A DNA stretch of 64,000 nucleotides from positions 1-64,000 of the forward strand of contig JASAMV010003137.1 of the NCBI GenBank assembly GCA_030248065.1. Direction: 5' to 3'. This stretch comes from Rhynchonema sp. JSB1_4 (lineage: Eukaryota; Nematoda; Chromadorea; Monhysterida; Xyalidae). This document shows, piece by piece, positions 45,315-58,684 of the stretch (position 1 is its first letter; each line of letters begins with the position of its first letter). Position numbers and translations under genes: made by a program. The notes beneath the pieces were generated by a model that worked only from the letters and a program-made list of their open reading frames with translations, was not told the DNA's origin and did not search any database.

Positions 45315-45783
45315 AAACAGGCCAACATTACTACACTCAGTACATTGCAACTGCACTATGTGCACTGCTTGTAGTGGCCCTGTCCTCGCAATTCACAGAT
45401 GTGACGGAGCTATGTTTATAAGTTTGCACGCAGTGATGTTACAGGCCAGCAATAAGATCAGCTGGTTGGGCTTTTTTAAAGGCAAATTTGCCAGAGGCGT
45501 TCGCATTGACGAGCCCTGACGCCTCGGTCCGTCTGTGAAAGCAGGGCGAAACAGACCAACATTACTGCACTCAGTACATTGTGACTGCACTATGTGCATT
45601 GCTTGTAGTGGCTCTCCGCGCTCGCTATGCACAGATGTGACGAAACTCTGCTTGTGAGTTTGCACGCTGTGATGTTACAGGTCAACAATGATATCTGCTG
45701 GTGGGGCTTTTTGGAGGCAAATTTGCCAGAGGCGTCCGCACTGACGAGCCCTGGCGCCTCGGTCTGTCTGCGAAAGCAGGATG
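45315..45783 (+). repeat. Tandem duplication, period about 235 bp
   Basis: Two units start at 45315 and 45549 (AAACAG-CCAACATTACT...), with a third partial start at 45784. Divergence between units is about 10%. No coding signal. Confidence 0.85.
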
Positions 45784-46277
45784 AAACAGACCAACTATGC
45801 TGTACGCCAGTACATCTGTTGCTTTCAAGTCTTAGAACACTTATTGGATCAAATTTTTGCAAAAAGACAAAAAATTGTTGATAACAAGAAATTAGAGTAC
45901 GGAGACGTTAGACACAATCGGTCTTCTGGTTATTCTTTTCGGATTTTGTGGTATTACTGTTTTGGGCCAGCGTTAAATACACATGCTGGATACTTGTTGA
46001 AGCAAAGCACCTCCAGACCAACCTGCCCATTGAATTGACGGTGTAGCTTTTCCACGTCAGGTTTGTTCATGACCGAAAGCATCACCCGTTGTAAGCCGCA
46101 AGCTTCAGCGGAAAGAAACTTGGCACCAACGCTGCCAACCTGAAACTTTAGCAGCTAAAACACATTTTTATCACTTGTATACGGACTGTCAGCTACAAGG
46201 TGACCCAGATAATGAACGCAACCCTTTTGAAGGAGTGGTTGTCGGTGTTCGATTGATAATCAGAAAGAAGGAAGTTA

Positions 46278-47504
<1,227 letters not shown>

Positions 47505-47859
47505 TTATGCCTCGGACATTGAGAATTTGCGTTTTTTGGCCTCGCCACAACAGCACTACGACGACAACCATATCACAAACCTGTGTTTTTTTTCCAGCTT
47601 TTAGCTCTGACTTGGGTGCTGTTTCGTCCCTTGACTTTTTGAATTAGGGACATTAAGAAATTTGATGATTAGTCCGACAACAGCTAGTAAGGATTTTATG
47701 TTCACTGCGTTGCCTGATCCGCAAAGCACGTAACGCTTGATCGAACATTAGCTCACAGACAGACAAATTTGCTTGCTGTGTGGGTGTGTTTGTAATGTTG
47801 CATCACGCGTTATGTCTTCCTGCTTTACGGACCAGGCAACGCAGAGGGATTCATTCTTC

Positions 47860-48449
47860 GGGCGATATTTTCGAAACGGTGTAAAGGTCAGTGCGTGTAA
47901 AGGTCGGTGGAAAGCTCGGTGTGAGAAAGTTCGGCGTAAGCTTCAAACAGTGCACGGCTGAGCCAGCAGCAGACGCGCGTTTCTAAGCGAAAGGTCAACT
48001 TTGACAGCCTGCTGTGCTAATGTAAATCGTTTGTTTGCAATATTGTTCATTTAAGCTAGTTGCACAAGCGTTTTTAAACGACATTTATGAAATTCGTAAC
48101 CTTTTATGAAGCCGTTTTGATTTCGTGCTGCGATCAGTTAGCGGCATCAATTTTTTTGGCACCACCGTCAATGAATGTTCAATTTCTCAATAGCCTTACG
48201 GCGGCACGTCAGGCAACTTAAAAATGTTCCTTTAAAACGTTTCTGCAACCAGCTTAAATGAACTAGATTGCAAACAAATGATTTACATTAGCACAGCAGA
48301 CTGTCAAAGTTGACCATTCGTCTAGAAACGCGCGTCTACTGCTTGCTCCAGCGTGCAATGTTTTAAGCTTACACCAAACTTACTCACACCGAGCTTGCTA
48401 TCGACCTTTACACCCAACTGAACTTTACACCGGTTCGAAAATATCACCC
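47860..48449. mobile_element. Long-inverted-repeat MITE, family L, copy 2
   Basis: Ends GGGCGATATTTTCGAAACGG and TTCGAAAATATCACCC, flanked by TTC on both sides. Length is 590 bp, homologous to 18052-18658. Confidence 0.8.
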
Positions 48450-48636
48450 TTCATCAGCTGTTGTCGCACTATACCCGCCACCAATTTCATTCAGCGTAAA
48501 AGATTATGTTTCCCGACCTAAAATGAATAACTAATAAGCCGGACGAAATTAATGCCTCCAGTAAATTTCTTGACATCCGATCACCAAGTTTGATATCGAC
48601 CAGTATTTCTCATAATCAACGCTATTGAAAACTTAC

Positions 48637-49074
48637 TGGATTCACTGCTCCTGAGCGACTCAACTGACCAACAATGGCGATATCGCTTGGTATGCTTCTG
48701 CCCATTGCAGAGGCGTACACCAGCAGGGTCAACGACAAGAGGCAGGATGGGCCCGCAACCAACAAGTCCTCGCGATCAACGCTCAACTCAAATGTGCGAC
48801 AAAATCGCTTATTTGCCTCCTCCGAGCCAACTATTTCCTGAGAAAAGGGATCAAGTGAAATGATGGTGAAGACGCACGGCCGGATAAACAATGATTGAAT
48901 AAAGATTAAAACGTACGGACACGTAACGCTGCAACATTTCATAGCAGCCCACTAATCTCTCCTTCAGGCTTGAATCGATATCGAAAAGATAGTGGATTTC
49001 AAACACTTCCTTACGATCGCGGTGCTTGTAGATTGAAAATGTTCTCGTAAAGCCTTCTTCAATGAGGTCGCAGC
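48637..49074 (-). CDS. Two exons resembling a Lon-type (S16) protease domain
   Basis: Minus-strand exons 49074-48917 and 48837-48637, joined by a 79-bp intron (TCC|GTACGT...TTTCTCAG|GAA). The acceptor before the first is CAAACAG and the donor after the second is CCA|GTAAGT. The phases agree and 119 codons are open. The second exon reads DLLVAGPSCLLSLTLLVYAS followed by AMGRSIPSDIAIVGQLSRSGAV. This follows the Lon catalytic region '-dGPSaG----alls-ltgrpv--d-amTGei---G-v-p', with Ser in place and Cys for the usual Ala. The first exon (KERLVGCYEMLQRYVS) fits the preceding 'lg--mkeS---a-syvr' helix. Flanking exons are missing locally. Lon assignment is pattern-based; the catalytic Lys lies in an exon not seen. 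Confidence 0.45.
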
Positions 49075-49110
49075 CTGTTTGAATTGAATTGATCATAGGC
49101 ATGTGGCAAC

Positions 49111-49580
49111 CAGGGTTGAACAAAAAATCGGGGCGCATTTTTGTCAAACGATGTTTTTAAATCGCCTGGGGCGTTTTTCGTTAGTCGTCAATTTCCTTTA
49201 TTGTCCCTGATTTTTCACAGAAAGTGCCCTGATTGTCAAGGTAAATCAATTTTTTTGCCCAATTTTTACTTTGTCGAGATTCGTCGATATGTTGACAAAT
49301 TCTCGAAGAGCCACAAACAGATTGAAAGTTTGTAATGTGTCGCCTTGCAAGATCAGGGTCGATACACTAATACGGCCTGGTTTAGACCAGAGGATCGGAA
49401 CAAAAGAAAAGAAATTGTTGGCTAAAACTGAATCCAAACCCTGATCATGCAAGGGGACAAATAAAAAGCTTACGGAGTTTGATTTTCATGGTAGACCCTG
49501 CCAAACTTGGTCATGGGGAAAATCAGAATGTTTGTAACTCGCTTAGAAAACGCGTCGGTATCAATAAAATATAGACCAAG
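49111..49580. mobile_element. hAT family B, degenerate copy
   Basis: CAGGGTTGAACAAAAAATCG at 49111, then family B phrases (TGTCCCTGATTTTTCAC, ACTTTGTCGAGATTCGTCGA, ACGGAGTTTGATTTTCAT) with an unrelated interruption at about 49305-49465. No clean right end. Confidence 0.65.
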
Positions 49581-49827
49581 CCTCAACCAAAGACCAACCC
49601 ACTTTTTGTGTGCAGCGTGTAGCTGGCAAACTATTCTAAACTTTCGCCAAAAATTGCGTCTCAAAACGCTATGAGCATTGAGTTACAGCATGTTGAAAAC
49701 ACCTGCTAGTTCCAGTTGGGGGTTGGTCTAGTTTCTTATTTTTGAAAAAGAAAACCAAGTTGGTTGGCGGAGGAACTTTCGCGGACAAAAAAGACCAAGC
49801 CCCGAGGAACACGACCCCAACACACTA

Positions 49828-50090
49828 TTGGTCTCACCATGGTTATATAAGAAATCATCCAAAATTTTTTCCTGAATGGTAAGGCAAGTCTCAATGCAGA
49901 TCACAAGCGCCCTGTTCACATTTTTTTACAAAACATTTTTACCGGTACCGAACTCACTGGGTTCAAGCAACTCAACCGAGATCGGAAGACATGTTCTGGA
50001 AAAAATATAAACGCACACTGGTGACCTGCACCGAGATGTGCTTTACCATTCAGGAAAAATCTTGGATGAATTCTTATAAAGTCATAGTGG
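49828..50090. mobile_element. Mariner-type MITE, family M, abutting a CA array
   Basis: Left end TTGGTCTCACCATGG after TA. The right end is the complement of ATGACTTTATAAGAATTCAT, cut at GGGACC where the (CA)n begins. Confidence 0.7.
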
Positions 50091-50091
50091 G

Positions 50092-50453
<362 letters not shown>

Positions 50454-50480
50454 GGTTGCTTCAACGCATGAGTTGTTGTA

Positions 50481-51723
50481 CAGGGTGATTCAAAAGTATA
50501 CTGTGAATAGCATGAATTGAATGAAACATGCCGATCCCTAACGTTTCAAGGCACATTTTTGGCGCTCATTGGCGTCACTTGCGACAACAGTGCCGAAGGG
50601 CATGAAATTTTTTATTTTTTGTGCGTTGGTATTTGATATTATTGCTTGAAAATGTAACAGCTATGTGTCCAACAAAAAATCCCAGCTCTTTGAGATCAGT
50701 TTATTTAATTGCACATTCATAAGTCGAAATTTCCAACAAGATTACCATAATTTTGAGAGCAATTTAATAACCTACCAGCGAAACCTTGGAACACATGGAT
50801 TGAGCACCACATCATCAACACCGGCCAGCGCATCCCTGATTCGCGTTTCCAATTGCACCAGATCATTGTGTTGGTGTGGCGGTTGGAATAGATTGGAATA
50901 GACTATCTTTTAGATGTCCGAACACGAAGAAATCGAGTGGCGACAAATCAGGGGAACGGCGCACCGGGAACAATTTCTGATTACGCGATAGGACGGAATT
51001 TGTTCATCAGGGAAACGGCCAGCATATGTATTCTTCCTGAGTTCGGACGATCGACCCGGTTCTATTGAGCTAGAGAACCATGAAAATCCATCATGAAAAA
51101 CCATTAATTTTATCGCAAATCCTCCATTTTGTCAGGATTGCTGCAAACAGCAAGAATATTGATAACACCATGATAATAAAATCATTTTTAAGAACAAAAA
51201 TAATGTAAGAAGTTAAAAGTTGCTTCCACAAAAAACCATGATCAGAAAAATTAAAAAAGAACTTCCAAATTGCCAGCTGGTGGCCTCCCGCTGGTAATGA
51301 ATCGTTGCCTGCGTGGGCGGGGAGAGCTGAATGAAACATCTGAACTGTGTTAAATCAGTTGTGATCCTTGTTGTGTGCAATGAATGATTTCGCTTGTTGC
51401 TTTCAATGAACCATAACTTTTCGCAAAGCAGCCAGGCAACAGATAGACTGGGCAAAGTTTTGCAGTAAAAAAACTAGCGAATCGGCATCAATGAAATCCA
51501 TTGTGTGACCGGTTGTTGCACTCTTTCGCAAGTGTAGCGTATGATCACCACAAATGTGCCTTGAAACATCAGGGATCGGCATGTTTCATTCAATTCATGC
51601 TATTCACAGTATGCACAATCGCCTGACGACTTCTTTAAGCTATAAACGAACCATATCCGTTCAGACTATCACACGCTATGGCCAGAAACATAGCAATCTT
51701 GAGGGTACTTTTGAATCACCCTG
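50481..51723. mobile_element. Tc1/mariner-type element with internally deleted transposase
   Basis: Ends CAGGGTGATTCAAAAGTA and ACTTTTGAATCACCCTG, flanked by TA at 50479-50480 and 51724-51725. Further inverted sequence lies inside (CTGTGAATAGCATGAATTGA). The minus strand keeps two transposase pieces. Confidence 0.88.
50765..51060 (-). pseudogene. Mariner-like transposase, N-terminal helix-turn-helix fused to C-terminal DDE end
   Basis: Reading leftward: ELRKNTYAGRFPDEQIPSYR resembles the 'y-erFP-r--PS' paired-like DNA-binding motif at the start of these transposases. About 20 residues later, in another frame, RRSPDLSPLDFFVFGHLKDS is the 'RSPDLsPLDFFlWGylKd' block around the third catalytic residue, followed by DLVQLETRIRDALAGVDD. 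The roughly 200 residues normally between them, with the first two Asp, are absent. The copy is therefore defective and must move in trans if at all. Confidence 0.65.
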
Positions 51724-51947
51724 TATAATACCACAGCGGTGTGTGTTGTATTAGGGACGTTACGCTCTCTTGGTGAGTGCGTCGCTGTTGGCCCGATCAT
51801 TACGTTTATAACGTATCGTAAGGAGCCTTAGCTGAACGCGTCTTTAGCACAATGGCAAGCATTTCCAACTGTGGCTGTGAGAGCTACGAGTTCGAAGCTT
51901 CTCACGGACATACATGGCCAGATAGCGGTGCGGTCAGTACTTAAGAG

Positions 51948-52150
51948 CGGTGCGGTCGGTGGAGCGCGATGTGCAACCGCCATTTCGGTGGAGCGCCATG
52001 TTTTTTTTGTGGAGCGCCATGTTTTTTGCGGAACGCCATGTTTTTTTGTAGAGCGGCAAGTTCAATCAGACTGTTTTTGTGGAGCGCCATGTTTTTTGTG
52101 GAGCGCCATGTTTTTTTGCGGAGCGCCATGGTTTTTGTGGAGCGCCATAC
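51948..52150 (+). repeat. GTGGAGCGCCATG minisatellite, array 3
   Basis: About eight units, same core as 23077-23444, preceded by the same ACATACATGGCCAGATAGCG leader. Confidence 0.85.
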
Positions 52151-53765
52151 ACGAGACGCGCCTGACGTGCGCTCGACCACACCGGTGGAGCGCCAAGTTC
52201 GCAGTTTCGTAACTAGCTTAAAAAGGCTCTTTTTGGCATTTTAAAATCAGTTCTGGAACCGACTGGTTCATACGTGCGTCGTATTTTTCAACTAAATGGT
52301 ATCGCGATGTCATTCCATCGCCAATACGGGAACCCAAAAAGTGACCCTGTCGACCGGTGGACACCGACGACCGGGTCACCTTTGGAGGTCCACCCCTTAT
52401 ATATACGCAACTTGCGAAACATTTTTTCTGTCACTGTGCTTGAGTGATGAATAAAACATTTCGACTGAGCGATTGTATGTGAGAATACGGGCTGAATTTG
52501 GTCGTAACAGTCAACAGCAGGCATGGGGGAGGAGCGCGACGTGCACAAAAACTGTCGGTGGAGCCTCATGTGCACAGCGCGACGCAGTTTGGCCAGAAGC
52601 ATGGGCTTTGGTGCATTACCCTGGTATTGTGTCACCGCGAGTTTGTCCAGTGGAGCCCAAAGTTTGACAAAAAGTTGCTCCCGGTTACACGAGAGGCGCC
52701 TGACGTGCGCTCGACCACACCGGTGGAGCGCCAAGTTCGCAGTTTCGTAACTCGCATAAAAAAGCTCCTTTCAGCATTTTGAAATCAGTTCTGGAACCGA
52801 CTGGTTCATGCGTGCCTTGTAGTTTCATGCTAAAAGGTATCCCGATGCCACTGCATCGCCAATACAGGAACCCAAAAAGTGACCCGATCGACCCGTGGAC
52901 ACCAATGACCGGGTCACCTTTGGATGACCACCCCCTATATATACGCAAATGGCGAAACATTTTTGGCTGATGTTGTCATTGTGTGAATGAATGAAAAATT
53001 GCAATTGAGCGATTACGTGAGAGAATACCGACTGTATCCTGTCGCACCCGTCAACAGCAGTAATGTGGGAGGAGCCCGATGTGCGCAAGCATTGTGGGTG
53101 GAGCCTAATGTGCACAGCGTCGTAGTTTGACCATAATTTCGTTCTTCCACGTATTACCCTGGTATTGAGTCAACGCGCGCATATTGAACGATAACCGCAT
53201 CAGGTTCTGCTTATACGGGACGTCACTGGACTCACGTTGACTCCACTCCACTGGACAAACTCGCGGTGACACAATACCAGGGTAATGCACCAAAGCCCAT
53301 GCTTCTGGCCAAACTGCGTCACGCTGTGCACATGAGGCTCCACCGACAGTTTTTGTGCACGTCGCGCTCCTCCCCCATGCCTGCTGTTGACTATTACGAC
53401 CAAATTCAGCCCGTATTCTCACATACAATCGCTCAGTCGAAATGTTTTATTCATCACTCAAGCATAGTGACAGAAAAAAATGTTTCGCAAGTTGCGTATG
53501 TAAGGGGTGGACCTCCAAAGGTGACCCGGTCGTCTGTGTCCACCGGTCGACAGGGTCACTTTTTGGGTTCCCGTATTGGCGATAGAATGACATCGCGATA
53601 CCATTGAGTTGGAAAATACGAAGCACGTATGAACCAGTCGGTTCCAGAACTGATTTTAAAATGCCAAAAGGAGCCTTTTTAAGCGAGTTATGTAATTGTG
53701 AACTTGGCGCTCCACTGGTGTGGTCGAGCGCACGTCGGGCACCTCTCGTGTTGCCGACAGCAACT
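52151..53765. repeat. Three copies of a 530-bp unit, one inverted
   Basis: Units at about 52151-52684 and 52685-53215 (direct) and 53765-53230 (inverted). Landmarks are ACCGACTGGTTCAT, GGGAACCCAAAAAGTGACC, TATATATACGCAA followed by GCGAAACATTTTT, and GGAGGAGC. The inverted third unit makes a palindrome of about 1.4 kb. Confidence 0.8.
52398..52425 (+). promoter_or_regulatory. TATA-like core conserved in the 530-bp unit
   Basis: CCTTATATATACGCAACTTG, repeated at 52932 as CCCTATATATACGCAAATGG. The inverted copy has lost the TATATA core. No clear frame follows, so a promoter is only suggested. Confidence 0.25.
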
Positions 53766-53948
53766 TTTGGTTCAATTTGGGGCTCCACGCATGCTTTGAC
53801 AAGCACATGTAGTCTCTGTAGGTAATAAAACATCGCGCTCCACACCAGGGAACGAACTTGAAGCTCCTCCTTAAACTTGGAGCTCCGCTCGGCGCTACTC
53901 TCAAACTTGACGCGCCTCTCTAAACTTGGCGCTGCCCTGTTAACTTGC

Positions 53949-54350
53949 GTTGGCGCGGAAAACATCGCGCTCCAGAAAAAAACATGGCGCTCCACAAAAA
54001 ATACGGCGCTCCGCAAAAAAAACATGGCGCTCCACAAAAAACATGGCGCTCCGCAAAAAAACATCGCGCTCCAGAAAAAACATGGCGCTCCGCAAACAAA
54101 CATGGCGCTCCACAAAAAACATGGCGCTCCGCAAAGAAACATGGCGCTCCACAAAAAACATGGCGCTCCACAAAAAACATGGCGCTCCGCAAAAAACATG
54201 GCGCTCCACAAAAAACATGGCGCTCCACAAAAACAGTCTGATTGACTTGCCGCTCTACAAAAAAACATTGCGCTCCGCAAAAAACATGGCGCTCCACAAA
54301 AAAACATGGCGCTCCACCGAAAAGGGGGTTGCACATCGCGCTCCACAACC
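53949..54350 (-). repeat. GTGGAGCGCCATG minisatellite, array 2 (inverse)
   Basis: About 19 units of CATGGCGCTCC(A/G)CAAAAAA. Unit order and variants largely mirror 23077-23444. Confidence 0.9.
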
Positions 54351-55323
54351 GCACCGCTGTCTGGCCATGTATGCTCACGGACAAGCTTTTTGATGTTTTT
54401 TTTGTTTTCATGCTTTAATGATCTAACAAGCAAGACACCTCTTTTCGCAATGATTTAGATTTAACAATGTCTTGTTTGTCTTGAACAAGAACATACTATA
54501 CTTTTGAATCGCCCAAGTTTCCGCCAAAAATCGGGTAGGACCGGGCTGACTTTTTTTCTAAATCGGGCCATGGTGTAACCCGACCCGATTACCTCTGTAA
54601 TAGGCGTTTTGAATGATAATGCTGCTTTTAAGACGTTTTCATGAACCACGTATTGGAATCATTTTCAAGCAGGCGAAAAATAAATTGGCGTTGTGAGCCA
54701 ATTTCGTCATGATGGATGGATTCGGTCATCGCGCACGAACACGGGCAGACTGCGACCGTGGAAATGGGCGACCGGCAGCTGACACACAAACAAATGCAGC
54801 TGATTAAATAGACGACTGCGAGTGCATGTATGCGACGTAGGCTCTACGACGCTGATTGGTTCACTTCTGCGTGCTATACATTCTTGTTCTAGTGCACGTG
54901 CACGACCAGGCCGTGCCACCCAAATGCAGTCAAATTAATTCACACAACCACTTACTTCATAACTGCTTGTTGCATTCAAACAAAATCAATTAAACAAAAA
55001 GCAGGTGCGCTTCACGAGTTTTTGTTACAATATAAAAAACAAACAATTGATTTCCTGGCGACTGGACTAAGAATAGTTCGTCTGCTTTAAAACACTACAG
55101 TTTTCGCGCGCTACAAGCCCAGCCAAAGAAATGTTTCGAGTGACCCGCGACCCGCGCCCGCAAGTGCGGCCATGCAAACGCGGACGCGGGTCTGGGACAT
55201 AGAATATTTTTCTGACCCGCGACCCGCGCCCGCAATTGCGGCCATGCAAACGCGGGCGCGGGTCTGGGACATAGAATATTTTTCTGACCCGCGACCCGCG
55301 CCCGCGTTTGCATGGCCGCGCCC
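54351..55323 (-). mobile_element. Harbinger-type composite, second copy (inverse, left end only)
   Basis: Inverse of 22028-23080. It includes the promoter-like block (54640-54920) and two GC hairpin units against three at the first site. The end GGCCGCGCCC at 55323 is followed by TTA. The right end is not found; the array runs into the 530-bp units instead. Confidence 0.75.
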
Positions 55324-55639
55324 TTACCAAAGGGCTTGGTCTATATCTTTTTGTGAACTAAGACCAACCGACAAATAACTTTGTTTTTATTTCGATATGA
55401 TGTTTCAAAGTCTACTTTTGTCTCCATGATGATCAGCATGTTCCCTTACGTAACCGTGGCAAAGATCGGCGTACCGAACCAAACCATGTTGATACAGTGA
55501 GCCCAACTTCAAACGCTTTTTTCTCGAAAAAGTGGTATTGGGAGTTGGTCTTAATTTTACTGATACCGACGAACGGTTGAAACATTGCTTATGTTGCCTG
55601 ATAATGCACAAAATCACTGTGTTTAGCCATTCTTTTTTC

Positions 55640-55641
<2 letters not shown>

Positions 55642-55731
<90 letters not shown>

Positions 55732-55790
55732 GATGATAATAATATATAATAATAATATATAATAATAATATATAATATATATATATATAT
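55642..55790. repeat. (AT)n microsatellite with ATAATA interruptions
   Basis: About 44 AT units at 55642-55729, then TGATGATAATAATAT and a second AT run to 55790. Confidence 0.95.
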
Positions 55791-55794
55791 ATGT

Positions 55795-56219
55795 ACTACT
55801 GCATGCTACCACACATGTATATACTGTATACAGGTCTGGTGCAAAACCGGGGCGCGCAAATTCGATCTGACACACAAGATTTGTGCTGTAATCGATATTT
55901 TGATGGTCGTACATCACATATACGGCATTAGATAAAGTACGTCGTACGGCATGCTACACTACATTAGAGTGACATCGTTAGTCAACATCAACCTCAGACC
56001 AGTCGGAGACCATAGAATCTGCACAATACTACCGGGTGTCACCACACCACACAAGTTGGGTCTCAGGCGAAAATTTTTCAATTTTTGAAAAATATGTTGT
56101 ATCGATTTCATTTATCTTGAAACGTCGTTTGCAACACTTTTTCTAACAAAAAAATTTTTCGTCAAAAAAAATTTTTTAACAAAAAAAGCTCGTTAATTAA
56201 AAAATTTTTTTTCAACCCT
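55795..56219 (-). mobile_element. hAT family E, fragment
   Basis: Inverse of the left and middle parts of 43465-45058, ending TTTTTTTTCAACCCTG. It keeps YDHQNIDYSTNLVCQIEF in frame. The far end is lost in the AT array. Confidence 0.7.
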
Positions 56220-56241
56220 GCCCTGGCCTACATGGGCGCGC
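56220..56241. mobile_element. Solo end of the GGCC-type Harbinger element
   Basis: CCTGGCCTACATGGGCGCGCC directly after the hAT end, identical to the terminus at 29095-29113. Confidence 0.6.
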
Positions 56242-56599
56242 CATAGCCCAGCTTATAAACAAGTAGTGGTGCTTCACTGAGTGCTAGGCTGCGCTCTAAT
56301 GCGCGTTACGATGCCTGAAGTAGTAAGCAAACACTTTCCGGGATGTTTGAATTTGGCGGTGGCCTGCTTCAGAAATCTTCTCGTGACAAAGAAAGAGAAC
56401 GAGTGCTTTTATTTTTGATATGCGTCGTACGAGTTCAGCTGTGTTTCGGTTGTGTTTCTGTTGTGTTTTTTTTCTGTGTGTGACTTTGCTCTGTGAAACT
56501 GTCAGTAATCGTGTGTTTTAAAGGAAGAAAGAAGAACCCAGTGGCAGTGATCTTCGTGAAGGTTAGGGCGAAACGCCACCGTAGAGTGGCCAGGGGCAC

Positions 56600-57630
56600 T
56601 TGGCGGGCTTTCTGAGAGGTTTGTCATTGTTCTGTGTCTATTGTGTTCAATCCCCTGATCAGTCCAGATCCGTCCGCCCTCGTGTCTTGGCCGGGCTTTC
56701 AGGTGTGCGCAGGAAGCCGTGGCGTGGGGTGCTGGTAGCTGCCTCGTCCTCAGATTACACGTCGAGAGCCCGACGTGATTTTTCGACCAACGCCGTCCGC
56801 CATTGCAATTTTTGTGTCGGAAGCAAATTGAACTCGTCCGTCGCGCCCGTGTTTAGTGTTGTGCTGCAAACGAATCCGACCAACCAGCGAATCCGAACTC
56901 GTTGTGTTCGGAATCCTGCGTCTTTGAAAAACAACCGTGAATCTACGCTGAACATCAAAGACAAATTCTATTTATCGCGCTGATAGAAGTTGCTGAAACA
57001 CAGTAAAACAACAACGAGAAACGCAGTCAATGTTGCCGCTGAGCTCTCGTGCCCAAATAATCAACGTTATGACGTCGCCGGACATTTTAGTGAAAAAGCA
57101 AAAAACCGTGAGCCGCAGAAAAACGTTTCAGCAGTACCAGCTGATACTTGAACCACTCGCCGTGCATTTTGTATCATTGTGTGAACGAGGGCAAAAATAA
57201 ATAAAAGACGCCGTGACATCACCAACGCCCGCTCTGCAAAGGTGGTGTCACCTAGAACCGCGTAACTGACCGAATGTGATCTTTTATTGGCTAAAAGAGC
57301 AATAATTTCAACGCTTGACGCACTATCGTCGCTCAGCCCGTCAGAGGTCAATTGTCGAATTGACCAACACCTGGTTCGAATCCCGACTGTGAGGAGTTCC
57401 ACCAGCTCCCGTGACCTTCTAATACAGGGATTCCGACGCTTTTGGGGTGACAGAGCGACGTGGATACGAGTATTCTAGTCGACAAACTTCAGACGGGCAA
57501 AATAGCAGCGCCGCAGTGAGAATTTGGCGATCTGTGTATTTTCGACAAACCCCGTCCGCCAGTGCGGTTTTTGTGTCGAAAGCAAATTGAACGCTTTTGG
57601 TGTTGTGCTGCACGCACTAAACAACCAAAA
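56600..57630 (+). CDS. Duplicated coding-like segment (unknown protein)
   Basis: An open frame ending at 56983 contains FSTNAVRHCNFCVGSKLNSS, and a frame at 57524-57742 contains FSTNPVRQCGFCVESKLNAF. The DNA around each matches (TTTTTGTGTCGGAAGCAAAT / TTTTTGTGTCGAAAGCAAAT). A 110-bp piece has therefore been duplicated about 750 bp apart with the reading frame kept. Family is not recognised and intron limits are unclear. The opposite strand of each piece is also partly open, so coding is only moderately likely. Confidence 0.3.
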
Positions 57631-57689
57631 ACAACCTTCATTAAAAAAAACGTTAAAAATAGAAACAAGAAGCCCACGCTGCGCAGTGA

Positions 57690-57923
57690 AGGTCAAAAGG
57701 ACATGCGGCGTACAAGTACGCGTGGATAGCACAATACGATGAGCACTGGAGCGAAGACGAGATGGACATGACGATGGTTTTGGCTACAGAAGGTATGTCC
57801 TACGCAAGGGTGTTCTAATTTTACGGCACGTTACAAAAGAGAGTGTATTTCACTTCCACAGAAGCACAATTATTAAATTGTGCGCGACATTTTTGTTTCT
57901 ATGTAATACAGAGATTGGCGTGA
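57690..57923 (+). CDS. Two-exon 3' end of an unknown gene
   Basis: Exon 57690-57792 and exon 57862-57923 with stop, joined by a 69-bp intron (GAAG|GTATGTCC...CTTCCACAG|AAGC), phases matching. The first encodes an acidic segment, AAYKYAWIAQYDEHWSEDEM followed by DMTMVLATE. The second encodes AQLLNCARHFCFYVIQRLA. The donor and acceptor are strong. A possible upstream acceptor is TGCGCAG at 57686. It might belong to the same gene as the segment at 56.6-57.6 kb. Confidence 0.4.
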
Positions 57924-58201
57924 AAACGATAATTTGTGTGTCTTCTGGTTACTCCGTTTTGTTTCTTTCTATTTTTTGTATCCGACTTTTTGTTTGTCGC
58001 CCCACTTTGTGTGCTTTCGCGGCGCTCCTTTGGATCATTAAATTGTGCGCGACAGTTTTATTTGTATGTAATGCAGAGATTAGCGTGAAAACCATAATTT
58101 GTGTCTTTTGTGGTTGTTCCGTTTTGTTTCTTCCTGTTTTTCTTCCCGACTTTTTTCGTTGTCGCTCAATTTTTTGTGCTTTTGCGGCGTTTTTAGTGAT
58201 C
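57872..58201 (+). repeat. Tandem duplication, period 165 bp
   Basis: ATTAAATTGTGCGCGAC starts at 57872 and 58037, with a third worn start at 58202. The first unit overlaps the last exon at 57862-57923. Both units keep ATGTAAT-CAGAGATT. Confidence 0.85.
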
Positions 58202-58684
58202 ATTAAATTTCGTGCGTTTATTTTATTTGTATTTGTATTATGCTAACGAAATTAGAAACTTACTATATGTAATACAGAGATAGTATGTAAATCTTTGCGT
58301 GTTCCGTAAATATTTGCGGAGTCCGGAAATATTTTGTATTTTTGCATGCAAATTATTTCCGGGCCCCGGATTCCGGATTTTACCTACGTTCGCTCTCATG
58401 CCAAAAACTCAATATCCATCAGATTTGATCATTTTCGTTCGAATAAACGTGTCGAAATGTCAAAACGTACTTTTTCATTATTTTCTTAGTAAAACTTGTT
58501 TTCGCTTGTTTTAAACCAACATTGCTTGTGACAATAAAACATGCACTCATGTGAGTCTACGACAGGGTTGTTTAAAAAAACAGTGGCTAATTAAAAAAAT
58601 TAAAAAAATTTTTTTTGAAGAGCCAGATATTCTGTTTTTTTTAAGTAAAAACACCGAGTTTTTCGGAAAAATAAAATCGTGTAA

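Noticed and set aside
51841..51910. tRNA gene (TAGCACAATGGC and GAGTTCGAAGC look like A and B boxes)
   Set aside because: No complete cloverleaf can be drawn: acceptor and T stems do not pair. At best it is a tRNA-derived relic. The same holds for 57299-57385 and 46480-46560.
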